Source: a virus
Strand: one strand, 5' to 3'
IMG/VR virus record: IMGVR_UViG_3300037961_003440
Coordinates: 1-64,000 of that record
DNA: 64,000 nucleotides
Numbering within the stretch: the stretch's first letter is position 1; every line of letters begins with the position of its first letter. Under the pieces are notes generated by a model. The model was not told the origin of the DNA and searched no databases. It saw only the letters and a list, made by a program, of their open reading frames with translations. The translations under genes were made by a program, and so were the position numbers. Shown here one piece after another: positions 32,222 to 42,128 of the stretch.

Positions 32222-35200
32222 ATGGAAACAGAAGTCGGTGGATTTAGAGGTTTAGATAAATATCAAGATGGTTTTAAATGGAATGTTGATACAGCATTAG
32301 AATTTTTTTATCAATTTATTATACCTCAAGACCAATCTCATTCAGTAATACAAAGAAGAATTAGAGCGCAATTACTTCGTTGGGTTAGAAGTAGTAAAAA
32401 GTGGGAAACAAATCCTACTTTTAAAGATAATTGGGATGCTAATACATTTAATAGTATTAATAAACAAGCCTTAGATATTTTATTTAATACTAAATTAAGT
32501 GATTTAAATGCTAATAGATATTATCAAATTGTTGAAGGTAAAGAACCTAAAGAATTCAAATTTACCAATGATAAAATAGAAGCACTTTCAAAAGATGGAA
32601 ATACAATTGAATATGAAATTTCATATGGTAAAAACTTTAAGGCTAATCCAAAAGGTCTTAGAGTAGAAGATATGGAAGCATATAATCAAGCAAGAAATTT
32701 ATTGTTAAATTATGACTATCAATTTGAATTACTTAAAGCAAGATTTGAACAAACAAAATCAGAAAAGGTAAAGAAGGCTCTACAAGCAAAACTTAAAGAC
32801 TTAAATAAAGCAAAAGAAGATGCTGAAGTATTGTTTGAAAATGCTAAAAAAGATATGTTTAACGATAATATAACATTAAGACAAGTAATGAATAATGACC
32901 CTATTATTGAACAATTTTATTCTGCTGTTAGTTTAGAACCCCGTACTGAAGCAGAAAAAATAGCATTAGGTATATTAATAGAAACAGTAGAAAAAACCAT
33001 TGATAAAGATTTATATGAAACAAAATATAAATTTATAACAGGTAATGAATTAACCTATGAAGAATTTAAAAAAGAAGTAAGTGATAGAGAAGCAAAATAT
33101 TTAAAGATGCTACCATTACCTCTTCAAGTAGAAAATAAATTAACAGGTGTTAGTACAGACGAAGAAGAATTAGATATTAATATTAAATTAGAATCTTTAT
33201 TAGAAAAAACTATGCTAAATGAATTAGCAGAAGAAATTAAATATCCTATTGAGTTTAGTAATGAAGAAATAGACTCTATAAATGACAAAGAACAATTTAT
33301 AGAATTTATAAAAAGTAAAGATACACAGTTAGTTGTAAGTATGTTGGAAAGAGCAATTAATAATTGGAGTAAAGTAAATATTGAACCTCTCGTAAATGCA
33401 CAGGCAAAATTTACTATTGAAACAAAAAAATTAGAAGAAAGAGAACTCGATGATATTAGAGATAGACCTGTAAAGTTAAGCAAAGATTCAATTAAAGAAT
33501 TTATTATTTACCCCTTCGTAAATCAAAGTAATAGAACAAATCAAAATAAAATTGAAGTTAAATTGGATGAAATAGAAACTAATAAAACTAAATTTAAAAT
33601 TCCAATAGTATTTCCGAAAGCAGAAGTAGATTTTGAATCTGCCTATGCAAGAACAATAGGTGCTACTTCAAGAAATGTTATATCTTCAGAAGTTAATATA
33701 GATACAAAAAGAAAAAATGCGCCTGTAAAAGAAGGTAAAATAAAAATTAATTATGTTAGTAGAATATCTAATGAATTAGCAGAAGTGATACCGGGTATTA
33801 GTGGAGATTATCAATGGAAAATAATAAGAGATGTTTTAACTAATTTTTATAGAGCACAAAAAACAACTACTGAAGAAAGGCTACAAAATAAAGTTAAAAA
33901 ATATATTACTACTGATTTTATTGGTAAAATGGAAATGATTGGAGATATAATAACTACTGTTAAAAAACTTCAAGATGATAGGCTTGATAAAGGAGATATA
34001 ATTAATTTATCAGAATATGTGCCCTCGTCTTATTTTAAGAAAAACGGTTCATTTAAATTTACAAGAGATGAATTAAGAGATAAAGTAGTAAAGGAATTTA
34101 GCGAAAAACAAGCACAAAATTTTATTAATAAATTAACTAAATTTCAAAAATCTATGATGGCTATAATAGCCTTTGCAGAAGAAAATGAAGAAATTATTAA
34201 TTTAATAGATGAAGAAAATGATGACGGTAAAGATTTAACTACTGAAGAATTTGAAGAGAGAATGAAAAATGAATCTGCTAAATTAAGAGATAGACAAGAA
34301 TTACTTGAAGAAGCAGAAATGGAACAAAGAGATGAAGAAGGTCTAATGCAAGGTACAGAAGGTGAAACAGCCGGCCAACAAATGATGGTAGATGAATCAT
34401 TTGAAGATTTTGACGACTTAACAACAGGTAAAACCTTTGACTTAATGAAGGAAGAAGAATTTTTAGATGCTTTACAAGAAATGATAAAATTTCAATCTGA
34501 TGCCGATATATTAAATAATAGACTTACGCTTCTTAGGGCAGAATTAGAACAAGTAGAAAAAACAAAAGCGGTTAATATTCAGACTGATTCATTTAAAAAG
34601 ATACTAAATCAATGGGGAGAACTCGTAGGATATGATATGACACCTCTAAAAAATATAATTGATAATGAAATTGATGAAGAAAAAGATGATGAAGGCAATT
34701 TTGTTAATGAACAAACTAAAGTCAAAGAAAAAATTAAACAAGAAAGAACAAAAATAGAAAGTTATTGGAATGAAACAAGACAAAAAGATAAATTTAAAGA
34801 ACCAACTGAAACAGTAATACTTGCTCTTTTAGGTGAATTAGATTTAGAAAATGCTATTGTTGATGATTTGTATGATAATGTGTTATTTAATAATGGTAAA
34901 AATGGTAAAGTAGAAATGGAAATGAATAATTTTGAAGCACAAATTGATTATGCTAAAAATAGAATATTATTGAAGGGAGAAATAACTTGGGCATCAAAAG
35001 CAGAATCTTATGTAGGTTATAAAATACAAAGGGGTAGAACAAAATCTTTTAGAATGCCTATTGTTGTGGGTACAGGTTTATCTGATGCACAAAAGAAAAA
35101 AGTAGGTGGTAGAAGAGTAGCACCAACAGGTAGAGTACAAGATTTTAAATTAGCAGGAGAAAATACAGACCCAGATAGATTAGAATTTTTAGAAAATATA

Positions 35201-35239
35201 AAAAGTAGAACAAATGTATTAATGCAAGCGGTGAGATAA
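32222..35239 (+). CDS. Very large helical protein between head and connector
   Basis: A 1005-residue charged protein, rich in Lys and Glu. Coiled coils are likely near residues 160-210 (QTKSEKVKKALQAKLKDLNK) and 690-790 (acidic). No enzyme motif seen. The C-terminus is basic. Located between the capsid and the adaptor gene; it may be an internal or portal-associated structural protein. GAGGGGTG precedes the ATG. Confidence 0.65.
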   Translation: METEVGGFRGLDKYQDGFKWNVDTALEFFYQFIIPQDQSHSVIQRRIRAQLLRWVRSSKKWETNPTFKDNWDANTFNSINKQALDILFNTKLSDLNANRYYQIVEGKEPKEFKFTNDKIEALSKDGNTIEYEISYGKNFKANPKGLRVEDMEAYNQARNLLLNYDYQFELLKARFEQTKSEKVKKALQAKLKDLNKAKEDAEVLFENAKKDMFNDNITLRQVMNNDPIIEQFYSAVSLEPRTEAEKIALGILIETVEKTIDKDLYETKYKFITGNELTYEEFKKEVSDREAKYLKMLPLPLQVENKLTGVSTDEEELDINIKLESLLEKTMLNELAEEIKYPIEFSNEEIDSINDKEQFIEFIKSKDTQLVVSMLERAINNWSKVNIEPLVNAQAKFTIETKKLEERELDDIRDRPVKLSKDSIKEFIIYPFVNQSNRTNQNKIEVKLDEIETNKTKFKIPIVFPKAEVDFESAYARTIGATSRNVISSEVNIDTKRKNAPVKEGKIKINYVSRISNELAEVIPGISGDYQWKIIRDVLTNFYRAQKTTTEERLQNKVKKYITTDFIGKMEMIGDIITTVKKLQDDRLDKGDIINLSEYVPSSYFKKNGSFKFTRDELRDKVVKEFSEKQAQNFINKLTKFQKSMMAIIAFAEENEEIINLIDEENDDGKDLTTEEFEERMKNESAKLRDRQELLEEAEMEQRDEEGLMQGTEGETAGQQMMVDESFEDFDDLTTGKTFDLMKEEEFLDALQEMIKFQSDADILNNRLTLLRAELEQVEKTKAVNIQTDSFKKILNQWGELVGYDMTPLKNIIDNEIDEEKDDEGNFVNEQTKVKEKIKQERTKIESYWNETRQKDKFKEPTETVILALLGELDLENAIVDDLYDNVLFNNGKNGKVEMEMNNFEAQIDYAKNRILLKGEITWASKAESYVGYKIQRGRTKSFRMPIVVGTGLSDAQKKKVGGRRVAPTGRVQDFKLAGENTDPDRLEFLENIKSRTNVLMQAVR

Positions 35240-36318
35240 TGAGTATAATAAGACCTTCAGATACAGCAATAAATTCTTTAAATTATGATTCAGGAGTAGG
35301 TCATTATACCGATATGACAAAAATTTGTGATTTGTTAGGTATTGCGCCTTTTACATCAGATACAATTCCAACACTTGCTAATATAGGAGAATTAATTAGG
35401 TATGCTGAAGATTATATTGATGAATATACAAAACAATCTTGGCGACCATCTATTGTAGAAAATGAATTAAAAGATTTTTATTTAGATTTTCATAGAATGT
35501 ATAGATATAGTAGTGTTAGTTATACAGATTATGTCGGGTTTATTAGACTAAATAGAGAAGATGTAAGAAAGGTTTTAAGATTGGCCGCATGGAAAGGTGA
35601 TACTTGGGAAGAATTAGCAGGTGCTACTTGTAAAATTAATATTACTGATTTTACTAATATTACAAATATAGTATTACAATTACCAAATAACGGAACAACA
35701 TTTACTTTATTAACACACCCAACAGATTCAGGGAGTTTTAATAACCAATTTGGTAATACCACAACAGCACAAGAAATTGTATATTTAATTAACGAACAAG
35801 TACCATCTAATACGAGAGATTTTACAGGACAACATGGTAAAAAATCTCTAAATGGAATTAGTAAGTTTTTTTACGCATCTTTAGAAGATGATAATTCAAT
35901 TTTAATTTCTTCTTTGCTACCTTCTGATGATGGTAAAAATTGTACTATTACAGTTACAGGTACAGGTATTACAAAAGAAGATTTTACAGATAATGAAAAT
36001 GTTGGAAGGGATAATGATTGGTGGATAGAAAATCAAACAGGTACAGTTTTCTTTAAAAGTACATACCCTTTACAAGTTAAACATTCTTTAAAATGTACTT
36101 ACCAAACAGGAAAACAAACTGTTCCAGCAGTAATTACAGAAGCCGCTACAAAATTAGTTTGTTGTGAATTAATGTCATCAGATGATAATACAATTTTATT
36201 AGGTGAAAATAATAATTCAGGTTTAGATATTAAAACTAAGTTTGATACATATAGAGCCGATGTTGAGAAGATTTTAAATATGAAGAAACGCCTAATATAT
36301 TTGATAGATAGTGATTGA
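35239..36318 (+). CDS. Putative head-tail adaptor
   Basis: A 359-residue protein. The N-terminal helices (IGELIRYAEDYIDEYTKQSW at about 51-70) resemble the start of gp6/YqbG-like connectors, in which a short helical bundle contacts the portal. A beta-rich domain follows (NIVLQLPNNGTTFTLLTHP), then KCTYQTGKQTVPAVITEAAT and a final helix, again typical of adaptors. It overlaps the previous stop. The family is longer than usual because of the inserted beta domain. Confidence 0.6.
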   Translation: MSIIRPSDTAINSLNYDSGVGHYTDMTKICDLLGIAPFTSDTIPTLANIGELIRYAEDYIDEYTKQSWRPSIVENELKDFYLDFHRMYRYSSVSYTDYVGFIRLNREDVRKVLRLAAWKGDTWEELAGATCKINITDFTNITNIVLQLPNNGTTFTLLTHPTDSGSFNNQFGNTTTAQEIVYLINEQVPSNTRDFTGQHGKKSLNGISKFFYASLEDDNSILISSLLPSDDGKNCTITVTGTGITKEDFTDNENVGRDNDWWIENQTGTVFFKSTYPLQVKHSLKCTYQTGKQTVPAVITEAATKLVCCELMSSDDNTILLGENNNSGLDIKTKFDTYRADVEKILNMKKRLIYLIDSD

Positions 36319-36319
36319 T

Positions 36320-36541
36320 ATGCCTTTTATTACAAAAGAACAAGTAGAAAAAATAAGAACATTAAAAACTTCTATTGATTCTATTCGTAATAGAGTAATA
36401 GAAGAAAACGAAACTTTACAAGAAATTACTAAAGAATATTTAGGTGAAGGTTATGATGATAAAATTATGGCTAAAATAATTGAACAAGAAATAGATAAAG
36501 AAATTTCAGATAAATTAAGGAGGATTATATTTGGTGAGTGA
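36320..36541 (+). CDS. Small coiled-coil protein of the connector region
   Basis: ATG 36320 follows GTGATT and is preferred to GTG 36311. The 73-residue product is a charged helix pair (VEKIRTLKTSIDSIRNRVIE). It overlaps the next gene. Not recognised; probably a neck component or chaperone. Confidence 0.55.
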   Translation: MPFITKEQVEKIRTLKTSIDSIRNRVIEENETLQEITKEYLGEGYDDKIMAKIIEQEIDKEISDKLRRIIFGE

Positions 36542-37154
36542 ATCAGGTTATCTTGTAGATTTATTAGATTCTAATTGGAATGATGCTATTACAGCATTAA
36601 ATACTACTAATGGTAATGGTACATTATTAGATGTTCATGCTGTACATCCAATTATTATGTCCACGAGTGATTTTACAACAGGAAGAACAGTAGATGCACA
36701 AGGTAGGTCAAGAGGTGGTAATAGAATTAATACTGCAAGTAAAAAAGAATCTACTAATCCTGATGGTTTTATTTATTCAAAAGATATTATAGTAATAAGT
36801 ACATCAAGTGCTTCTACTGAATATCCTACTTATGCTTATGATATTAGAAATGAAACCTTTACAATGTCTATTAGTATTAGAACAAGACAAGATGATAGAA
36901 TATTAAATGATAATACAAGAGTTAATCCTACAAGTAATTTTGGTAAAGAGAGAATCCGTAGCCTTTATTTACTTGTTAGATATATACTCGAACAAAGGAG
37001 AAGAGGTTGGTTTAAAACAGGCTCGCAAATTTATGAAAATATTAATTTGATAACTGTACAAGATAGAACAGATGCGAATGATAAAAAGAATAGAATTTTT
37101 GGATATAAAGTGAATGTTGTTATGAAACGATTAGCAATCCCCGTAGGTTGTTAG
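36531..37154 (+). CDS. Putative tail completion / neck protein
   Basis: Start at TTG 36531, or GTG 36534, after AAGGAGGA. The 207-residue product has an N-terminal helix, a DVHAVHPIIMSTSDF strand region, and a C-terminal part with RIRSLYLLVRYILEQRRRGW and NRIFGYKVNVVMKRLAIPVG, which has the look of tail terminator/completion proteins. Its place just before the tail tube gene supports this. Confidence 0.55.
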   Translation: MVSESGYLVDLLDSNWNDAITALNTTNGNGTLLDVHAVHPIIMSTSDFTTGRTVDAQGRSRGGNRINTASKKESTNPDGFIYSKDIIVISTSSASTEYPTYAYDIRNETFTMSISIRTRQDDRILNDNTRVNPTSNFGKERIRSLYLLVRYILEQRRRGWFKTGSQIYENINLITVQDRTDANDKKNRIFGYKVNVVMKRLAIPVGC

Positions 37155-37181
37155 GGAAAAGTAAAAAAACGGTGATAAAAA

Positions 37182-39443
37182 ATGGTAAGTACAGAAACAT
37201 GGATGGGTTCAGGACAATCAGTAACCTTAGCCCCAGAAAGCGAATTATTCTTAGGTTTTATGCCTTTAGGCCCAACTTTAGGAAGAACAGGAACGAACAA
37301 AGCACATCTAATTAAATATTCATTAGGATATGGTTTAGATGCAACAAATGTAACTCCAACATCAACAGCAAAATTTTCAGATTATTATGAGTTAGTTCCA
37401 GATTTATATACAGGATGTACTGCTGAATTTTATTATACCGATGATAGTTCTGCACCAACATTAAGATTTAGTGCTAATGTAGCGGGTAATGATGCAGATG
37501 CAATTTATTTTTCAGGTCAATTAAATGATTTTCCTTCATTATTTAATAATGATACAAATGCGACTACTGCTAACCCAAGAGGTTATATTATTTTAAAATC
37601 TAATGGTGCTGTAATTCCTGCACCTAATTCTTTTGAATTAATTGATAATTCACTTACACAACTTTCAACAGGTGATGCAACAATTACTAATGTTACAGGT
37701 AATGCACAAAAATATGTTGTAGGAGATATTATTAGAAGTTCTACCGGAGTAGAATTAGGAAGAGTTGTTAATTCAGGTACAGGCAGTTTAGGAACATCAA
37801 TTACTGAACCTACATCATCAACAACACATTTACATCTTATTACTAATTCATTAGCAACAGTTACAAGTTCAACAATCGCTTCAGTAAAAATTTGTACTAT
37901 TGTTACAAGTACAGATTTAACGGGTATATTAACAGCAGGTGATGAAGTAAGTAATCATGCTTCTGCCGCTACATCAAGTGTTGTAATGGGTAGAGTTATT
38001 ACAGTAGCATCAGATTCAATTAAAGTAGCATTAGACAATGCTAATCTTCAACCTACTAACGCAGACCAAATTTATTTAGGTAAATTACTACCATCATCGG
38101 GCAACACTCTTGATGCAATTTATAGAGTATCGCCAAGAATTTTGTCTAATAATTGGATTGGACTAACTAATTCTGTTGGTATTCCTCAAGTAGAAATGGA
38201 AACTAAACAGATGAATTTATCTTTAGCAGGTAGTAGAAATTACTCTTATCAATATAGAGGAATTGAAACAGCAGGTGCGGCAAGTCTTGATGTTAATTTA
38301 AATCACGGAACATGGCTTTATTACGCATTTGGTAAATTAGCAAGTGCATCTTCAACAGTTGTAGATACAGACCCTGCAACAAATCATTTTCAAAGAGCAG
38401 CAGATGGTAGTGATGTAAATAATGTAGCAATAGCACATCAGGTTTATGCAGGATATAATACAGACCCTGATAGAGATTATGATAGTCATTCACAAAACGG
38501 TAAATTCCATAGAGTATTAAAAGGTACAACAACAATTTGTCCTCCTTTGTTGCCTAATACGGGTATTGCTAAATTGACATTACCTAATGAACAACCAAAT
38601 GGTGTTAGTAGCAATTTGATTACTTATACCTTTGGAGAAAGAAATGATAATGAATTACCATCCTTTGCTTTAGAATTGTTAGTACAAAAGGGTAATGTAT
38701 TAGACGGTACAAATAAAACTTTGATGGTTGATAGAAATACATATAGTGAAAGTGTATATGCACAAATATATCCTAACTGTGTAGTTTCTGATATGTCTTT
38801 GTCTGCAAATGAAAATGAAGAAGTAAAGGTTACTTTAAATCTAAATACTAAGAGAGTATTTGAAGCACCTGCTGGTTATGTTGGTAAGTGTTATGATGCT
38901 ACTAATAATGATACTTCAGAATTTAAGAATTTGTTAAACTTTGGACAACAAACAGGAAATAACAGTAATATTGTTCAGTCATTCGTAGACCCATTCTTTT
39001 TCTCTAACGGTTCTATTACATTATTCGGACAAGAATTTATGAAAGTTAGTACCTTTAGTATTAGTCTAAATAACACATTGACTGACAAAAGATATGTTGG
39101 TAATTATAATAATCAAATTAAGTATTATGTACCCGGCCAAAGAACATACGAAGTTACATTTCAGGCTATGGTTACAGACAGAAGAATATTTGATGAATTA
39201 AGAAAACAAAGTCCACATCGTTTTAACTTAGGAGAAACTGCCGATGGTTCAAATGCTAAAATTGCTTTATCATTTACAAAACCAAATGGCGAATCTATAA
39301 GTTTAGAATTTGATGATTATATGATTAGTGCCGCTTCTTGGCCTATTCAAGATGATAGAGGCCCTGTAATGGTAGACTTTACTATTATGCCTATTAGAAC
39401 AGGAACAATTAATGCTTCAAGTCATTGGGTATTACAATCATAA
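37182..39443 (+). CDS. Major tail protein (tail tube)
   Basis: A 753-residue protein, long for the family. The C-terminal half carries tube-like features: EVKVTLNLNTKRVFEAPAG, then STFSISLNNTLTDKRYVGNY and VPGQRTYEVTFQAMVTDRRI, which fit the beta-sandwich of a phage tail tube protein. The Thr/Ser-rich first part (about residues 100-330) looks like one or more extra beta domains displayed on the tube. It precedes the chaperone and tape measure genes, the normal order. Confidence 0.7.
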   Translation: MVSTETWMGSGQSVTLAPESELFLGFMPLGPTLGRTGTNKAHLIKYSLGYGLDATNVTPTSTAKFSDYYELVPDLYTGCTAEFYYTDDSSAPTLRFSANVAGNDADAIYFSGQLNDFPSLFNNDTNATTANPRGYIILKSNGAVIPAPNSFELIDNSLTQLSTGDATITNVTGNAQKYVVGDIIRSSTGVELGRVVNSGTGSLGTSITEPTSSTTHLHLITNSLATVTSSTIASVKICTIVTSTDLTGILTAGDEVSNHASAATSSVVMGRVITVASDSIKVALDNANLQPTNADQIYLGKLLPSSGNTLDAIYRVSPRILSNNWIGLTNSVGIPQVEMETKQMNLSLAGSRNYSYQYRGIETAGAASLDVNLNHGTWLYYAFGKLASASSTVVDTDPATNHFQRAADGSDVNNVAIAHQVYAGYNTDPDRDYDSHSQNGKFHRVLKGTTTICPPLLPNTGIAKLTLPNEQPNGVSSNLITYTFGERNDNELPSFALELLVQKGNVLDGTNKTLMVDRNTYSESVYAQIYPNCVVSDMSLSANENEEVKVTLNLNTKRVFEAPAGYVGKCYDATNNDTSEFKNLLNFGQQTGNNSNIVQSFVDPFFFSNGSITLFGQEFMKVSTFSISLNNTLTDKRYVGNYNNQIKYYVPGQRTYEVTFQAMVTDRRIFDELRKQSPHRFNLGETADGSNAKIALSFTKPNGESISLEFDDYMISAASWPIQDDRGPVMVDFTIMPIRTGTINASSHWVLQS

Positions 39444-39475
39444 GGTGTGGAAAATTATGTATAAGGTGAAATATT

Positions 39476-39844
39476 ATGGAACAAAAGAAAGTTTTAGGAG
39501 ATAAAAGTAAAATATTAGTAGGTGCAGAAGCAAAATTACATTATGTAAAAATAGAACCTGATAGTGATGAACATCTAAAGGTTTGGATTAAAGAGCCTAC
39601 TTATTTACAATTAGAGCAAGCACAAATGAAATTGTTTAATGTTGATGTAAATAGCAAAGATGTATCATTTGATATGAATGAAGTTTATAGATATTTATGG
39701 GATGCATTTGTACACAAAACAGAACCTGCTTTAACCGCTATTGATTTACTTAGGTTAAAGCCTTATGTTGGTTCACAGATTAAAGCAATACTTCCCGACC
39801 CATTTAGTTTAATGGAGGGGGATGATAATTTAAAAGAGAAGTGA
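39476..39844 (+). CDS. Tail assembly chaperone, short form
   Basis: A 122-residue protein with GGTGAA before the ATG, between the tail tube and tape measure genes, where phages place the gpG-like chaperone. The sequence (HLKVWIKEPTYLQLEQAQMK, then AIDLLRLKPYVGSQIKAIL) is helical and acidic, as in this family. Near its end it has a slippery heptamer for -1 frameshifting, which would join it to the next frame and give a long gpGT-like form. Confidence 0.75.
   Translation: MEQKKVLGDKSKILVGAEAKLHYVKIEPDSDEHLKVWIKEPTYLQLEQAQMKLFNVDVNSKDVSFDMNEVYRYLWDAFVHKTEPALTAIDLLRLKPYVGSQIKAILPDPFSLMEGDDNLKEK
39829..39835 (+). promoter_or_regulatory. Programmed -1 frameshift site
   Basis: T TTA AAA, read in the frame of the short chaperone, is a canonical X-XXY-YYZ heptamer. 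GGAGGGG at 39814-39820, eight bases upstream, could act as an internal SD stimulator as in dnaX. After the slip the ribosome continues AGA GAA GTG into the 39841 frame to the stop at 40050. The stop TGA of the zero frame is at 39842-39844. Confidence 0.7.
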
Positions 39845-40050
39845 GAGTTGCTATTAGGTCAGGTAGAATATCTAACCCTAAAGTAGCATCAAGACTCTCG
39901 CTATATACTTTGGCTAAAGAATTACACATATCTCCAAAAGAGGTATTTGAATTACCATTTAGTTTAGTACAAGAATTATTGATGGTACACTCAGAAGTAG
40001 AATCGTATAAAGCAGATGAATTAGAAAAACAAATGAATAAAATAAAGTGA
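39835..40050 (+). CDS. Tail assembly chaperone, frameshifted T extension
   Basis: The -1 frame after the slip site encodes about 71 residues (REVRVAIRSGRISNPKVASR to EKQMNKIK). A separate start at GTG 39841 has no SD at a usable distance, so it is best read as the C-terminal part of a gpGT-like fusion. The helical sequence with LHISPKEVFELPFSLVQEL fits the T region, which binds the tape measure protein. It ends five bases before the tape measure gene. Confidence 0.7.
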   Translation, partial: REVRVAIRSGRISNPKVASRLSLYTLAKELHISPKEVFELPFSLVQELLMVHSEVESYKADELEKQMNKIK

Positions 40051-40054
40051 TACA

Positions 40055-42124
40055 ATGTCTGTTAAAGAAGATGCAGAAAAACTTGAACAAGTTTTTGATA
40101 ACTTAACTCAATCTATTCAAGATGCATCTAAGACATCAAACAAATTAAGAGATACATTTTTAGAATTGTCTAAATCTGGTACTGCGGCTGGAAATGCTTG
40201 GACTGTTATTTCTCGTTTAACTTCAGGTACAGGTTTTTGGAGAATACAAAATAGGGTTCGTGCTATTTCTAACTTTTTACAATTTCAAGATAAAAGAGCA
40301 GAAGCAATCGCTGAAAGTGAAAATAAAGCAATAGAAAGATTAGCAAAACAAGTTAAATTGAAAAAAGAAATTGACGGGGCACAAAGACTATTAGATAAAG
40401 TTATAATAGGTACTGCAACTGCGGAAGAAAGAGTTACATTTTATAAATCAGAACAATATAGATATTTAGAACAAACAATGGGTGGAACAAAGGCTTTACA
40501 AGAAATGACAGGTAGATTACAATATGCTTCAGAACAGTTATCTAAAACTGATGCTATTACATTACAAAATAGAGCAAGAAACTTTCAAAAAGAATTAGAA
40601 AGCCGACAATCATTACTAAATATAATTACTAATGGTAGAAAAGTAGATGCTGCATCTTCGGATTTACAATTAAAAAGATTTAAAAAATTATCAAAAGAGC
40701 AACAACAAAGTTATATGCAATATATAGATTTTTCAGAAAAAAGAAAAAGATATGAAGATGACCAAATTAAAGCACAAACAGAATTGTTAAATATAACAGG
40801 AACTTTAGCAACGGCTGAAGATGAACTTGCAAGGAAAAAAAGCGTACATCAATCAAAAATAGATTTAATAGATAAAGAGTTAAAAAAGGAAGATGGAGAA
40901 ACTAATGCAAGTAAAGTAGAAATTAGGAGACTTAATGAAAAAAGAGATGAAATGAAAAGAAAATTTGAAGAAGAAAATAAACCTCTTAAAGAAGAAATAG
41001 AAAAACAGAAAAAAGAAAAAGAATTTTTACAAAAAGAAACAAAGCGTCTTGGAGAAGAATTTGATGCTTCAGAACAAAACGCTAAAGATGCTAAAGCAAA
41101 ATTAAAGAAAGATAATATTGATGTTTCAATGAAAGATGGTGGAACAATAGAGAATGACCCTCAAAATCAAAATAGAGGTTTTAGAGAATTTCTTAAAAAT
41201 AGAATTCCGGGCGGTAAAAAAATTGATAAAGTTATAACAATGGCGATGGCGTTTTATGCTTTAAATAAAGCAGAAAAGATAGAAAAATTAAGAAATTTAG
41301 TAAGAGGTAGTTTAAGACTAATAACACGATTTTTAAGAGGCGTATTTATATGGTTGCCTCTTTTAATTTTTGGGTTAATGGCTCTAAAACAAACAGGTTT
41401 ATTTGATGTAATAATAAATTTTGCGAAAACTGCGGTTAGGGTTGGTTATAATATATTTCAAGGTATTCTTGAAATAGGTGTAATAATAGGAGAAATATTT
41501 GGAAACGCTCTTAATTTTATTGATGCGTTATTTAATGGTGATAGCGGAGATGCGTGGAATGCTCTTAGTACTTTATTTATGTCGGTACTGGATTTAGTAG
41601 GTAAATTATTTGAATTTATATTTATAGATGTATTATGGGGATTAATATCAGGTTTCTTTGTTGGTTTATTTGGTAAGTATTTTGCAGAAGCCGATTCAAA
41701 ATTTTCTGCTATTGTTAAAGCAATATCTGATATAGGACTTGTAGTACTTGCTATTAAAGTAGCATTATTATTATTACCTACAAGTCTACCACTTGCTATT
41801 GCAGGTGCTATTGTAACTGCCTTTATCGGAGGGGGAATAAGAGATTTATTATTTAATCTTGTAGGTATGGCTGATGGTGGTTTAGTAACTAAATCATCAC
41901 CTTATTTAGTGGGTGAAAGAGGGCCTGAAATAGTTAATCTAAAAGCAGGAGATTATGTAACACCTAATCATAAAATACCAACAGGTTCAACTACTAATAT
42001 TACAGTAAATGTAAATGGTAGATTAGGCGCATCTGATTCTGAATTAAATGATATAGCAAATAAATTAAGTAGAAAAATATCTTTAGAAATGAATAGAACC
42101 AACCCAACAGGAGTTTATAGGTGA
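40055..42124 (+). CDS. Tape measure protein
   Basis: A 689-residue protein that sets tail length. Residues 1-400 are charged coiled coil; residues about 410-615 hold several hydrophobic segments (IWLPLLIFGLMALK, VLAIKVALLLLPTSLPLAI); the C-terminal part has GGLVTKSSPYLVGERGPEIV, the typical end of siphovirus tape measures. At about 0.15 nm per residue a tail of about 100 nm is expected. No lysozyme or peptidase domain seen, in keeping with an archaeal host without murein. Confidence 0.85.
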   Translation: MSVKEDAEKLEQVFDNLTQSIQDASKTSNKLRDTFLELSKSGTAAGNAWTVISRLTSGTGFWRIQNRVRAISNFLQFQDKRAEAIAESENKAIERLAKQVKLKKEIDGAQRLLDKVIIGTATAEERVTFYKSEQYRYLEQTMGGTKALQEMTGRLQYASEQLSKTDAITLQNRARNFQKELESRQSLLNIITNGRKVDAASSDLQLKRFKKLSKEQQQSYMQYIDFSEKRKRYEDDQIKAQTELLNITGTLATAEDELARKKSVHQSKIDLIDKELKKEDGETNASKVEIRRLNEKRDEMKRKFEEENKPLKEEIEKQKKEKEFLQKETKRLGEEFDASEQNAKDAKAKLKKDNIDVSMKDGGTIENDPQNQNRGFREFLKNRIPGGKKIDKVITMAMAFYALNKAEKIEKLRNLVRGSLRLITRFLRGVFIWLPLLIFGLMALKQTGLFDVIINFAKTAVRVGYNIFQGILEIGVIIGEIFGNALNFIDALFNGDSGDAWNALSTLFMSVLDLVGKLFEFIFIDVLWGLISGFFVGLFGKYFAEADSKFSAIVKAISDIGLVVLAIKVALLLLPTSLPLAIAGAIVTAFIGGGIRDLLFNLVGMADGGLVTKSSPYLVGERGPEIVNLKAGDYVTPNHKIPTGSTTNITVNVNGRLGASDSELNDIANKLSRKISLEMNRTNPTGVYR

Positions 42125-42128
42125 TTAA

